Shown: piece after piece, positions 27,163 to 40,163 of the stretch
Layout: each line of letters opens with the position of its first letter
How positions within the stretch are numbered: the first letter of the stretch is position 1
Assembly (NCBI RefSeq): GCF_009796745.1
Contig: NZ_CP047024.1
Location: forward strand, 4,588,001 to 4,652,000
Length of the DNA stretch: 64,000 bases
Direction of reading: 5' to 3'
Source: Paraglaciecola sp. L1A13
Lineage (GTDB): Bacteria > Pseudomonadota > Gammaproteobacteria > Enterobacterales > Alteromonadaceae
Made by a program: the position numbers and the translations under genes
The notes under the pieces: model-generated
Databases searched by the model: none
Told to the model about the DNA's origin: nothing
What the model saw: only the letters and a program-made list of their open reading frames with translations

Positions 27163-27834
27163 TTATCCTGCCTGTTGCTTTAAACCAATAGTCGACTTAA
27201 ATGCATTGTCGTTCGAATAACGCTCTGCCATCGGCATAAAACTTTCGCTTGATGGCTCGTAACAAAGAACTTCACCCGTCTCGATGTTGTACACCCATCC
27301 ATGTATTTGCACTTCTTTACACGCTAAACGACCTGCAACTGAAGGATGCGTTTTAAGATGCTGAATCTGTAGTAACACATTTTCTTTAGTTATTTCGCCT
27401 AAATGCTCGCTACCAACACAGCCGTGTCTATGTCTAACAACTTCAGTGGCTCCCCTGCAATGGCCTAACCACTCCTTTACGTGTGGCAGCCCTTCTAATG
27501 CTTCAGGTGCCAACGCACCTTTCATAGCACCGCAATCTGTATGACCACATATTATAATGTGCTCAACACCTAAAGCCGCTACTGCGAACTCAATGGATGC
27601 GGTCATGCCTCCAGTTTGATTACTGTGAGGCGGAACAACATTACCCGCATTTCGGCAAATAAATAAATCGCCCGGACCTGTTTGTGTCACCATATTTGGA
27701 TCGATACGCGAATCTGCGCACGTAATGAATAACACCTCTGGATTCTGACTCGTCGCTAGCTTTTGGAAGACTTCTTTGTTTTTTGGAAAAACATCTTTTT
27801 GAAATTTTGCTACACCTGAGATCACATGATCCAT
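27163..27834 (-). CDS. Beta-class carbonic anhydrase
   Basis: Zinc enzyme interconverting CO2 and bicarbonate. The 223-residue product has the zinc ligands and catalytic dyad in CADSRID and HTDCGAMKG, along with RNAGNVVPP and SIEFAVAALGVEHIIICG. An AGGAG precedes the ATG. It is the first gene of a two-gene unit with the SulP transporter, which suggests a bicarbonate supply role; a LysR gene is divergent. Closest in type to the Can/CynT group. Confidence 0.95.
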   Translation of the reverse strand: MDHVISGVAKFQKDVFPKNKEVFQKLATSQNPEVLFITCADSRIDPNMVTQTGPGDLFICRNAGNVVPPHSNQTGGMTASIEFAVAALGVEHIIICGHTDCGAMKGALAPEALEGLPHVKEWLGHCRGATEVVRHRHGCVGSEHLGEITKENVLLQIQHLKTHPSVAGRLACKEVQIHGWVYNIETGEVLCYEPSSESFMPMAERYSNDNAFKSTIGLKQQAG

Positions 27835-27971
27835 GACACACTCCTAATATTGAAAGTGATAAACACAGTTAGAGTATTTATCAGGCAATAGTTTTACCTG
27901 ATAGCGTAATAGAAAAATACAGAGATTCGTGATAGCTTTTATCTATAAAGGAAACATTTGGAAATGCCGTT

Positions 27972-28916
27972 ATGCCAATTATTGCGCCACAGCCTTCACT
28001 GAAACAGCTTAAATATTTCGTTGCAGTCGCTCAAAACCTTAATTTTCGCCGAGCGTCTCACATTTTACACATAAGCCAGCCAACATTAACCAATCAAATT
28101 ATGAAGCTGGAGGAAGGTCTAGGTCTAACGCTTTTTGAACGTTCAAGGAACGGTACAATGCTGTCACCTGAAGGTAGGGAATTGCTGAAACATGCCGAAC
28201 ACCTACTGCAGACAATGACGGAGTTCCAAAATGTCGCTAGGGAATTATCTCAAGGCCCAAAAACCACCTTCAAATTAGGCATTCCACCCACATTAGGCCC
28301 TTATTTATTACCTTTTGTTTTACCTCAACTTCATCAACTTTACGATAAACTTAAATTTTACGTTCGCGAGTCGGCACCCAGCGAGCTATATACTGGACTG
28401 TACAAAGGGGACTATGATCTCATTATTTCTCCATTTTCTAGCCTTCCTGACGATTTTGTCACCGAACCGTTGTTTACCGAACCGCTTAAACTAGTGCTTT
28501 CTAGCGAGCATCCAATGAGTAAAGACTTACTGATAGAACCGAGACACCTAAAAGGACAAACAATCCTCACATTAGAGGATAAACACCATTTCCACCATCA
28601 AGTGTTAGACATATGTAATGAGTTAGGGGCTGTATTACAACAAGATTATGAAGGAACGAGTTTAGATACGTTACGCCAAATGGTCGTAATGGGCATGGGC
28701 GCGGCGTTTTTACCTGGATTATATGTGCACTCAGAAATGCACGTACCTGAGTCACTTCACGTATGTGAAATAAAAGATAAACCCATACTCCGTCAGCATG
28801 CACTCGCTTGGCGAAATACATCCCCTTCACGGGTATTTTTTCGAGAGCTTGCTGACCGTTTTCGCAGAATTATAAAAGCGCGTCTAAGTCACGTAGTTGA
28901 AGTGCACATCCCATAA
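27972..28916 (+). CDS. LysR-family transcriptional regulator
   Basis: A 314-residue LysR regulator with N-terminal winged HTH (PSLKQLKYFVAVAQNLNFRRA, then LHISQPTLTNQIMKLEEGLG) and a C-terminal effector domain (about 95-300) resembling OxyR/CynR types: KLGIPPTLGPYLLPFVLPQL, YDLIISPF, VVMGMGAAFLPGLY. It is divergent from the carbonic anhydrase-SulP unit with 137 bp between starts, so it likely controls that unit in response to a carbon-related signal. No Cys pair typical of OxyR is obvious. Effector unknown. Confidence 0.9.
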   Translation: MPIIAPQPSLKQLKYFVAVAQNLNFRRASHILHISQPTLTNQIMKLEEGLGLTLFERSRNGTMLSPEGRELLKHAEHLLQTMTEFQNVARELSQGPKTTFKLGIPPTLGPYLLPFVLPQLHQLYDKLKFYVRESAPSELYTGLYKGDYDLIISPFSSLPDDFVTEPLFTEPLKLVLSSEHPMSKDLLIEPRHLKGQTILTLEDKHHFHHQVLDICNELGAVLQQDYEGTSLDTLRQMVVMGMGAAFLPGLYVHSEMHVPESLHVCEIKDKPILRQHALAWRNTSPSRVFFRELADRFRRIIKARLSHVVEVHIP

Positions 28917-29244
28917 GTACGAACGTAGCACTAGCACTAAGCATTATATTAATGATCTTCAGCATAGCTAATTGAGACTAACCATTAAACAAATTCCAGA
29001 CATAAAAAAAGGGCTACCTTGGTCGCTGCGCGATTGAGGATAGCCCTTCTTCTTAATGGGACGCTGGCTGTGTCTTTCGGATACCGCGTATTACGTGAAC
29101 CAGTATTGCATGGGATCCCCCGCATCACACTCGATGGATTAGGTTTCTCATACGGGAGTGGCATTGCGCGATGGCGCTTTAGAATAAAGCCACCTTGATG
29201 ATGCTGTGTAGATTGTCTTGGGTATTTTCATTAGCCCAGAAACG
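28917..29244. other. Region between LysR gene and rRNA operon, with inverted repeats and possible 5S relic
   Basis: No gene is seen. On the minus strand, downstream of 5S, there are two terminator-like structures (29245-29272 and 29003-29050) and between them sequence that partly resembles the 5S gene end and centre (TGGGACGCTGGCTGTGT against TGGGAGTCTGGCAGTGT, and GCATGGGATC / CCCCGCATC). This suggests a decayed second 5S-terminator unit. Confidence 0.4.
29003..29050 (-). terminator. Distal terminator-like hairpin of the rRNA operon
   Basis: On the minus strand GGGCTATCCT can pair with AGGTAGCCC across a long GC-containing loop, followed by seven T. It would be a second terminator beyond the one right after 5S. 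It could also serve the opposite LysR gene as a barrier. Confidence 0.55.
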
Positions 29245-29280
29245 AAAAAAGCCACCCGATTAAGGTGGCTTTGTTCTAAA
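29178..29280. repeat. 19-base inverted repeat flanking the 5S terminator
   Basis: The right arm AAGGTGGCTTTGTTCTAAA (29262-29280) is repeated in inverted form at 29178-29196 with one mismatch. The right arm also forms the terminator stem with 29250-29257, so three copies of the AAAGCCACC element lie within 100 bases. It may be the scar of an inverted or duplicated terminator. Confidence 0.75.
29245..29272 (-). terminator. Terminator of the rRNA operon
   Basis: On the minus strand AAAGCCACC pairs with GGGTGGCTTT around TTAATC and is followed by a run of T. It lies 13 bases after the predicted 5S end. Confidence 0.88.
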
Positions 29281-29284
29281 TGGG

Positions 29285-29403
29285 AGTCTGGCAGTGTGCT
29301 ACTCTCGCATGGGGAAACCCCATACTACCATCGCCGCTAATGCGTTTCACTTCTGAGTTCGAGATGGGATCAGGTGGGGCCGCATCGCTATGGCCGCCAG
29401 ACA
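29285..29403 (-). rRNA. rrf: 5S ribosomal RNA
   Basis: About 119 bases. Ends pair as TGTCTGGC / GCCAGACT; the conserved CCCACCTGATCCCATCTCG and CGAACTCAGAAGTGAAACG segments are present. Ends are set by comparison with E. coli and may shift by one or two bases. Confidence 0.96.
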
Positions 29404-29572
29404 TAAACTGTTATCTATCAAGCTTGCACTCAATAAATCAATATGTAAAAAGCTGATGCCGTTCCTTTTCAGGTCAGGCCGTAATCATCGCTAAATCTCT
29501 TTAGTCTTACTCTTGATTATCAATACTTGTCTTCATACTTACGCAAATAACATAAAGCTACTTGGGCGTTGT

Positions 29573-32457
<2,885 letters not shown>

Positions 32458-32625
32458 ATACAACCCCAAATAACCTTTTATTTATTTGACGTACAGACAT
32501 TACCAACAACCGAAGTTATTAGCATTTCTGCTTTGTATGCGTGACAAGTATTCATTTTCAAATCAGATAGAGTAAGCTCTTAAAAGAGTTCTCTTAGTTT
32601 TGATTACTTTATCAGCTTTCCATAT

Positions 32626-32637
32626 TGTTAAAGAACA
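32626..32637 (-). promoter_or_regulatory. boxA antitermination element before 23S
   Basis: TGTTCTTTAACA on the minus strand in the tRNA-Ala to 23S spacer. It matches the boxA consensus bound by NusB/NusE and is the usual second boxA in an rrn operon. Confidence 0.75.
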
Positions 32638-32729
32638 TTTAGCGTTTAAAAAACCCTAATCAATAGATACTTAATAAGTACGTATTGATTAAGGCTTAGC
32701 TTTGTGCGAGCAAGACCGTCCACATTAAG

Positions 32730-32805
32730 TGGTGGAGCCAAGCAGGATCGAACTGCTGACCTCCTGCGTGCAAGGCAGGCGCTCTCCCAGCTGAGCTATG
32801 GCCCC
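32730..32805 (-). tRNA. tRNA-Ala (TGC)
   Basis: A 76-base cloverleaf with encoded CCA in the 16S-23S spacer. Acceptor GGGGCCA/TGGCTCC, anticodon loop CTTGCAC (TGC). Confidence 0.97.
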
Positions 32806-32864
32806 GCATAACTATGCAGGTCGATGCGGTCACATCGATATCTTTTCTAACTAACGAAAAGATT

Positions 32865-32941
<77 letters not shown>

Positions 32942-33068
32942 ATTCTTACGAACGCTTTCGCTTTCGCATTATAGTTGCTTGTTACCCAAGCATTTCTTTT
33001 TTGCTCTTCTTTACTAACAACAAAATAATCTGTGTGAACACTCGACCTGATGAGGCCTAACCTAATAG

Positions 33069-34602
<1,534 letters not shown>

Positions 34603-34677
34603 ATATTTATCGAACATGAATTTTTTTTGGTAGACACTCATCAAGTGAGTGCCCACACAGATTATTTTGTTATTAAT

Positions 34678-34689
34678 TGTTAAAGAGCA
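34678..34689 (-). promoter_or_regulatory. boxA antitermination element in rrn leader
   Basis: TGCTCTTTAACA on the minus strand, 76 bases before 16S. It matches the E. coli rrn boxA exactly and supports Nus-factor antitermination. Confidence 0.85.
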
Positions 34690-34762
34690 GTGCTACTTCG
34701 TAGCGTGCTTCCGGAGAAGCGGCTTAAGATGCTGTCCGAAGACCCTCTTAAGCGGGAGGCGT

Positions 34763-34790
34763 ATAATACGCTCTCAAGTTTCGATGTCAA
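34763..34790 (-). promoter_or_regulatory. rRNA operon promoter P2
   Basis: On the minus strand -35 TTGACA (34785-34790), 16-base spacer, -10 TATTAT (34763-34768), followed by ACGCCTCCCGC. It is the promoter proximal to 16S. Confidence 0.85.
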
Positions 34791-34963
34791 GGCTTTAACT
34801 TCATTTAATTTCGAATCAATTTTTGACGTAAATCTCAAACCGAATCAGCAAACTAAACTGCCCTGCATCACGCTAACCACTTGACTCCGAAGAGTCCGCA
34901 ATTACCTGGGTAAACCCAGTGTCGGTGCAGCTGTTTTAGCGGCTGTCCCGAAGCGAGAGGCGC

Positions 34964-34991
34964 ATTATAGAGATCAAAACTGACAGCGCAA
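34964..34991 (-). promoter_or_regulatory. rRNA operon promoter P1
   Basis: On the minus strand -35 TTGCGC (34986-34991), 16-base spacer, -10 TATAAT (34964-34969), followed by GCGCCTC. The GC-rich discriminator right after the -10 is the mark of ppGpp/DksA control. AT-rich sequence upstream of it may act as an UP element. The two promoters lie about 200 bases apart. Confidence 0.85.
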
Positions 34992-35177
34992 CCCTTTATT
35001 GAATAAAACTATTCGACCGCTCATTTTATACTCAACCTGTCTAAGGTTAGGGCAACTAATCGCTATTTACTCCGTAATATAAAAATGTAAAGTGTTATTA
35101 GTTGGCGATTTTGTAATAAATGGTTAACATAGCTAGGCCTTATATTCTTATAAACATACAATCTTTTAGGTAGACAC

Positions 35178-35636
35178 ATGAACTCACCCACTATAATAAA
35201 TATAATCCTTGCCGTTGTCCTTGCTGTTGCGGGCTATTTCCTATTACCAGTAATAGCAGCAAACCTTGAACCTAACCTTGCGTTAGCCATTGGTTTATTA
35301 CTTGGCGGTATTCTTGTACCCGTTATTAGTACACAATTCTCAGGTACCTCTTCGTCGGTTGAAGTTCAAGCTGATGATGAAAACAGTAAAACACTATATG
35401 TTGGCAACTTGCCTTATCGCGCGAATGAACAAGCTGTTCAACAGCACTTCGAACTGCAGGGACAGGTTCACTCTGTTCGATTGATGAAAGATCGTCGTAC
35501 AGGCAAACGCAAAGGTTACGGCTTTGTGGAAATGACATCAGCTGGAGCTGAAAAGGCAATTGAAAACCTGAATGATTCTGAGTTTCAAGAAAGGACATTG
35601 AAGGTACGCATGGCGAAGGACAAAGTTGAGGAATAA
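35178..35636 (+). CDS. Membrane-anchored RRM RNA-binding protein
   Basis: A 152-residue protein with two hydrophobic segments at the N-terminus (about 5-27 and 33-52) and one RNA-recognition motif at about 70-148. The RRM has RNP2 LYVGNL and RNP1 KGYGFVEM, with the aromatic residues needed for RNA contact in place. Both segments together suggest an inner-membrane hairpin that displays the RRM in the cytoplasm. AGG precedes the ATG. It is divergent from the rRNA operon, with the rRNA promoters between. RNA target unknown; it may bring transcripts to the membrane. Confidence 0.9.
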   Translation: MNSPTIINIILAVVLAVAGYFLLPVIAANLEPNLALAIGLLLGGILVPVISTQFSGTSSSVEVQADDENSKTLYVGNLPYRANEQAVQQHFELQGQVHSVRLMKDRRTGKRKGYGFVEMTSAGAEKAIENLNDSEFQERTLKVRMAKDKVEE

Positions 35637-35660
35637 TTTCCCGCTATATCTAGTCCAAAT

Positions 35661-35692
35661 AAAAAAGCCGATGCATTGCATCGGCTTTTTTT
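35661..35692. terminator. Bidirectional terminator between RRM gene and aminotransferase gene
   Basis: A near-perfect palindrome: AAAAAAGCCGATGCA followed by TTGCATCGGCTTTTTTT. The A run at one side and the T run at the other let it stop transcription from both convergent genes. Confidence 0.92.
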
Positions 35693-35733
35693 GTGTCTAA
35701 AGGTTTGGAACTTTAGCGCTGAAGTTTTGCAAT

Positions 35734-36924
35734 TTATAAAACAGAGACTAAAGCTAATGCTAAGGCGTCTACATTACTTTTGCTGATCCCTGCGATATTC
35801 ACACGACTCGAATCGACGAAGTAAACGCTATGCTTATTACGCATTTCTTGAACTTGCTCAGGAGTAATGCATAAATAAGAGAACATGCCTTTTTGTTGTT
35901 TCACAAAACTGAAGTCTCTTTGCGCGCCCTTTTCCACGAGTTTGTCCACTAATAAACTCCGTAAAGCTTGCATACGTGTACGCATCGCTTCTACTTCTGC
36001 AACCCATTCTGTGCGAAGAGATACATCATTCAAGATAATATCAACCAAAGCACCACCATAGGATGGCGGCATTGAGTAAATACCCCGAGCGATAGATTGG
36101 ATTTGCGTCTGTATTGCTTTACGTGCTTGTGTGTTGGCAGTAACCATGACTGCCAAACCTACTCGCTCTCTATACAAGCCAAAGTTTTTAGAACAAGAAG
36201 CGGCAACAATCACTTCGGGTAGGTTATCAACAAGAAGGCGTAGTCCATAAGCATCTTGCTCAAGACCATCTCCAAAACCTTGGTAAGCCACATCAACAAA
36301 AGGAATAAATCCTGTTTTTTGCGCTAGCTCCAATACGACTTGCCATTGATCAGGCGTTAAATCGGCACCGGTTGGGTTGTGACAACATCCGTGAAGCAAG
36401 ACTACATCACCAGATTTAACCTGAGATAAGGTTTCAACCATTCCTTCAAAATTGATACTGGCATCAGCTTTATTAAAATATGGGTAGGTCTGGATTTTAA
36501 GCCCAGCATTTCCAATTAACGGAATGTGGTTTGCCCAAGTAGGATCGCTCACCCATACAGTTAGTTCACTGTTACAGCGCTTAATCAATTCAGCCAATAT
36601 ACGCAACGCGCCACATCCGCCAGGTGCCTGAACCGCAGCAACCCGATCTTCCAATAACACTTTACTACCTTTGCCCAATAATAATTGCAGCATGCCGTCA
36701 ATATAACCGGGCACACCTTGGGGAGTGATATAGGTTTTAGAGTCTTCTTTAGCCAATAATATCTGTTGCGCTTTGGCAACTGAAGATAAAATAGGTGTAT
36801 GCCCTTGCTCGTCTTTATATACACCGACGCCCAAATCGATTTTCAATGGATTAGGGTCAGCTTTATAGGCAGTCGATAATCCCAAAATAGGATCTGCGGG
36901 CAATTGGGGCAATACTTCAAACAT
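35734..36924 (-). CDS. Aspartate/aromatic amino acid aminotransferase
   Basis: A PLP class I transaminase of 396 residues, the same length as E. coli AspC and TyrB (396-397). It opens FEVLPQLPADPILGLSTAYKAD, has GVPGYIDGML, HGCCHNPTGADLTPDQW, FVDVAYQGFGDG and the PLP-lysine motif SCSKNFGLYRERVG. Both AspC and TyrB fit; substrate preference cannot be settled by eye. It is a single gene, convergent with the RRM gene and closed by the shared terminator. Confidence 0.94.
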   Translation of the reverse strand: MFEVLPQLPADPILGLSTAYKADPNPLKIDLGVGVYKDEQGHTPILSSVAKAQQILLAKEDSKTYITPQGVPGYIDGMLQLLLGKGSKVLLEDRVAAVQAPGGCGALRILAELIKRCNSELTVWVSDPTWANHIPLIGNAGLKIQTYPYFNKADASINFEGMVETLSQVKSGDVVLLHGCCHNPTGADLTPDQWQVVLELAQKTGFIPFVDVAYQGFGDGLEQDAYGLRLLVDNLPEVIVAASCSKNFGLYRERVGLAVMVTANTQARKAIQTQIQSIARGIYSMPPSYGGALVDIILNDVSLRTEWVAEVEAMRTRMQALRSLLVDKLVEKGAQRDFSFVKQQKGMFSYLCITPEQVQEMRNKHSVYFVDSSRVNIAGISKSNVDALALALVSVL

Positions 36925-37008
36925 GATATTCCTTTGAATTTATGGTGAGATGGCTAAAACGGTGGACATTATGCCATCACCTGATGATTTTTCGAACTTA
37001 AAATACTG

Positions 37009-37776
37009 CTATTTTATATCGAAATCATAGCTATTTTCGGCAACACATTGCGCTTCATTATTAAAAGTTCGTTCTTGCCAGGTTACATGCTGATATTTAT
37101 CGACTAATAGTAGAGTAGATGAGCGTGTTCCATACTCGGGACTTTTAATGAATATTGATGATAGCTTGCGTTCCCAATCGATTGGAACGCCAGTTTGAGG
37201 CAATGTATTATCCGGCGCCTTTGTTTGGTTTTTAAGTAAAGCAAAAAGATGCTCACTCTCTAACTTATGAGGATCTTGGCAGTATTGAGTTAATTGAGCC
37301 ATACCATGTAATATTTTAGGCCAAGGTGTATTTAAACTTGCGTTAGATAAACCATACACACCGGTTATCAATTTTTCGGATTGTAAGGTGTGATTATTGA
37401 ACACGTATAGGTTGTTCCAATCTCCAAACAATAAATTGAATCCATTGTAGTTATCAGCTTCATCACTTAAACGACAAAGATAAGATTCGCTATCTGGTGA
37501 GCCCTGTAGATAGTGACTCACTAGCTCCCCCCTACTAAGAGCATCTGGATCGATACGCTCTGGATCTCGAATATTGGTTAGCGCTGCAAGCTTTCCTCGG
37601 CGATTAATACCCATCCATGTACCACCAGCACGTAAGTCTTTACCTGCTAACAGATATGGATGATCTTCCCAAAATGCCGAAGCTTGGGTAGGACGTTCAA
37701 AAAACTCATCACGGTTAGCCGCGACAATCAGCGGGTAGTCAGGATGTTGATTTACCGCAATAAATAAAATGCACAT
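37009..37776 (-). CDS. NRDE (TANGO2-like) family protein
   Basis: A 255-residue protein with the hallmark AANRDEFFERPT motif close to the N-terminus, preceded by MCILFIAVNQHP, and GGTWMGINRRGKLAALTN. It belongs to the NRDE/TANGO2 family, whose eukaryotic members are linked to heme handling and Golgi organisation; the Cys2-Asn start suggests an Ntn-hydrolase-like fold, which is inference. It follows the FHA-membrane gene by 18 bp in the same direction. Function in bacteria is unsettled. Confidence 0.88.
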   Translation of the reverse strand: MCILFIAVNQHPDYPLIVAANRDEFFERPTQASAFWEDHPYLLAGKDLRAGGTWMGINRRGKLAALTNIRDPERIDPDALSRGELVSHYLQGSPDSESYLCRLSDEADNYNGFNLLFGDWNNLYVFNNHTLQSEKLITGVYGLSNASLNTPWPKILHGMAQLTQYCQDPHKLESEHLFALLKNQTKAPDNTLPQTGVPIDWERKLSSIFIKSPEYGTRSSTLLLVDKYQHVTWQERTFNNEAQCVAENSYDFDIK

Positions 37777-37794
37777 AGCAATTACACTACCAAG

Positions 37795-38790
37795 TTAATG
37801 AGCCTTTTCATCTTTGCGTTTAGCTCTTAAATTTTCGACTTCAATTTGTTTGTCAAGCTCTTCAAATAACGTCCCAGAATTTTCAACAAACGACGCCACA
37901 TCCGATGCAGGGCGTAATTGATAAACAGGGGGCAACATGGTGCTGTCATATTCAGGATTTGCACTGAAATCGCCATTCCCTAACATGCCAATACTAACGA
38001 TGGGTACTACAATAGCCAGAGTCATCATTGTGCCAACGATGTTACGACGCCGATTGGTTTGGTGAAAGGCTATAAACAGTGACAACCACACGAAACCAAA
38101 CAGAATAAGTGTATATACAGTTAGCTCTAACCATAGAAACAATACGGGCGCGTTAAAATTAAACGATAATAATTTTTCTAGTAAATATAGGCCATAAACA
38201 ATGAATAGCGTGAGCCATAGTATAGAAAACTGACTGACTACCCGACTCTCTTTATTAAAAACTTTCCCCATCACTGCAAACGCAACAGGCCAAGCACTGA
38301 GTATTGCCATTTGCCCCATCTCTTTGGGTAACATATCGAAAATGCTATAATCTGTGATACTGTTTAGATAGCCTGAGACCATCGAGAGTACTAAGTACCC
38401 CAACGTCAACAGTATGGCTATTCCGCTATTCGACAACCAACTCAAACTCTCTTCTAATTGGCTAAGAGGCAATGCTGGAGAAACTGGCTGATTGGTGTTA
38501 ACCACTTTTAAACGGGTTCTTCCAATCTTCAGAATATCGTCGCCTTCTAGCTTACCGCTAGCTAAACATCGCTTGTTCACAAATGTACCGTTGATGCTTT
38601 GGCAGTCTTCAAAATAAATTGAATTTTCGACGCTATCTTGACGTATACGAATGTGCTCCGCACTAATATAAGGATCCTCTAAACGTAAGTCACAATGATG
38701 ATCACGGCCAACCACAATCTCAGGTTTATTGAATTTGAAATACTTCAGAGTTTGGTCTTTACGCGACAGTAATTCGAGCACTATTGCCAT
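37795..38790 (-). CDS. FHA-domain membrane protein
   Basis: A 331-residue protein: an N-terminal FHA phosphothreonine-binding domain (about 10-100, with IVVGRDHHCDLRL, ISAEHIRIR and SINGTFVN), a linker, then five or six hydrophobic segments (about 135-275) and a charged tail. Topology puts the FHA domain in the cytoplasm. It overlaps the upstream trypsin-like protease gene by 10 bases, so the two are made together. Partners would be a Ser/Thr kinase, but none is coded nearby. Function unknown. Confidence 0.87.
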   Translation of the reverse strand: MAIVLELLSRKDQTLKYFKFNKPEIVVGRDHHCDLRLEDPYISAEHIRIRQDSVENSIYFEDCQSINGTFVNKRCLASGKLEGDDILKIGRTRLKVVNTNQPVSPALPLSQLEESLSWLSNSGIAILLTLGYLVLSMVSGYLNSITDYSIFDMLPKEMGQMAILSAWPVAFAVMGKVFNKESRVVSQFSILWLTLFIVYGLYLLEKLLSFNFNAPVLFLWLELTVYTLILFGFVWLSLFIAFHQTNRRRNIVGTMMTLAIVVPIVSIGMLGNGDFSANPEYDSTMLPPVYQLRPASDVASFVENSGTLFEELDKQIEVENLRAKRKDEKAH

Positions 38791-40037
38791 GCTATAGCTC
38801 CCATAAACTGCTTGGTAAATCGCATAGCTGAGTCCTGACTAACACCCGCTAATGTAAAATGACTAATTAATCCTTGAGAATCATGATTCAACGTTGCCCC
38901 TATATATAGAGCATCATATAAATGTGGAAACTCTTTATAGGCACGCAAACAAAAGGTACTTTTGGTTTTGACCTGATGATGGTTAGTCACTATGTCTTGC
39001 TTACACTGATAATTATTGACATCATTTTTACTCGCTTGATTTCCTGCTCCAGCACCAGCGACACTGTCGCTAAAAAATTCATAAAAACGATGTGACCCTA
39101 ACTTTTCGCTTTCAAGCCATTCAAACTCAATTTCAACGCCACCTGTACGCAGACCGCCATGAAGAAAAATTTCTTCGTCTAAGCGACATCTCTTTTCAAC
39201 TGACAAGTACAGAGCTTCTTGGTCGGCACTATTTGAGTCCCCCCAACAAGCCAGTAACTCTTCGTCTAGGGTGGGGATTATCGCTCCACCTAAGTTGCTT
39301 GATTTCCACACGCCCAGTTCAAGACGATTAAAAAGTTGCCGTTGATTCTCCATCAACTGAGTAGCGATAACCTGCTTGTATTCTTTAGGTGATAATGTTG
39401 TCAAGTCGCTATTTTCAATCAGCGAGTACACTTTAGTTAGCGGTACTAAAAAGCCAATTTGATTCCCAGCGGTTGCCACATTTACCCCCACGACTTGACC
39501 ATCAGGATTAACTACAGGTCCCCCACTCATGCCGGGATTAATTGAACCCGTAAAGTGAATGCGCTGATAAAAACTATTCTTCTTAATACCATTAAACGTC
39601 CCAGGAACAACGATCATGCCTAAATCATGGGGGTTACCTAATGAATAAATACTGCTGCCTTGCTCTGGTAAAGACTCTGATAGCGCAAAAAAGTCCGTGC
39701 TTATTTTATCAGTTTGAACTTGTACAAGCGCTAAATCATTAACCACATCAATATTTACCACAGATAAATCACCCACAGACCCATCTGCTGCGAGATATTC
39801 GATCCGGTACTTTTCAGGAAAATAAACATATTCAGAAACAACATGATAATTGGTTACCAATACGCCCGAATCATTAATTTGAAAACCAGATCCAATGGAC
39901 GATTTGTTGCCAGAGCCTAATTCAATAATACGAATTTGGTAGAGTGCGGTTTGATAATGACTGAAAAGATTTTGTGCAGTTTGCTGACCAAATCCTAAAG
40001 CACTGTACAAGGACAGAGCAAATAACAAATATCTCAA
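38781..40037 (-). CDS. Secreted trypsin-like (S1C-type) serine protease
   Basis: A 418-residue exported protein: signal peptide MRYLLFALSLYSALGFG, then a chymotrypsin-fold domain with the triad His65 (VTNYHVV), Asp101 (NDLALVQV) and Ser171 (NPGMSGGPVV), as in the DegP/HtrA group. There is no PDZ domain; instead about 200 residues of unrecognised Cys-containing sequence follow. Its stop overlaps the start of the FHA-membrane gene. A periplasmic protease coupled to an FHA membrane protein suggests an envelope signalling pair, which is inference. Confidence 0.88.
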   Translation of the reverse strand: MRYLLFALSLYSALGFGQQTAQNLFSHYQTALYQIRIIELGSGNKSSIGSGFQINDSGVLVTNYHVVSEYVYFPEKYRIEYLAADGSVGDLSVVNIDVVNDLALVQVQTDKISTDFFALSESLPEQGSSIYSLGNPHDLGMIVVPGTFNGIKKNSFYQRIHFTGSINPGMSGGPVVNPDGQVVGVNVATAGNQIGFLVPLTKVYSLIENSDLTTLSPKEYKQVIATQLMENQRQLFNRLELGVWKSSNLGGAIIPTLDEELLACWGDSNSADQEALYLSVEKRCRLDEEIFLHGGLRTGGVEIEFEWLESEKLGSHRFYEFFSDSVAGAGAGNQASKNDVNNYQCKQDIVTNHHQVKTKSTFCLRAYKEFPHLYDALYIGATLNHDSQGLISHFTLAGVSQDSAMRFTKQFMGAIAWQ

Positions 40038-40163
40038 AATTATATTTTCCTTTTTATCTTATTCGGGCAACCGCTGTAATACGCACTGAGGAAGAGTTCT
40101 CGACAATTTGGGTGACATAGCGGATCATCAAGCCTAGTGTAAAGTGGACCAGCAAAGAAAGAA
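40038..40163. other. Protease promoter region
   Basis: Sequence between the protease start and the degraded segment. No confident promoter or operator could be picked out by eye. Confidence 0.3.
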
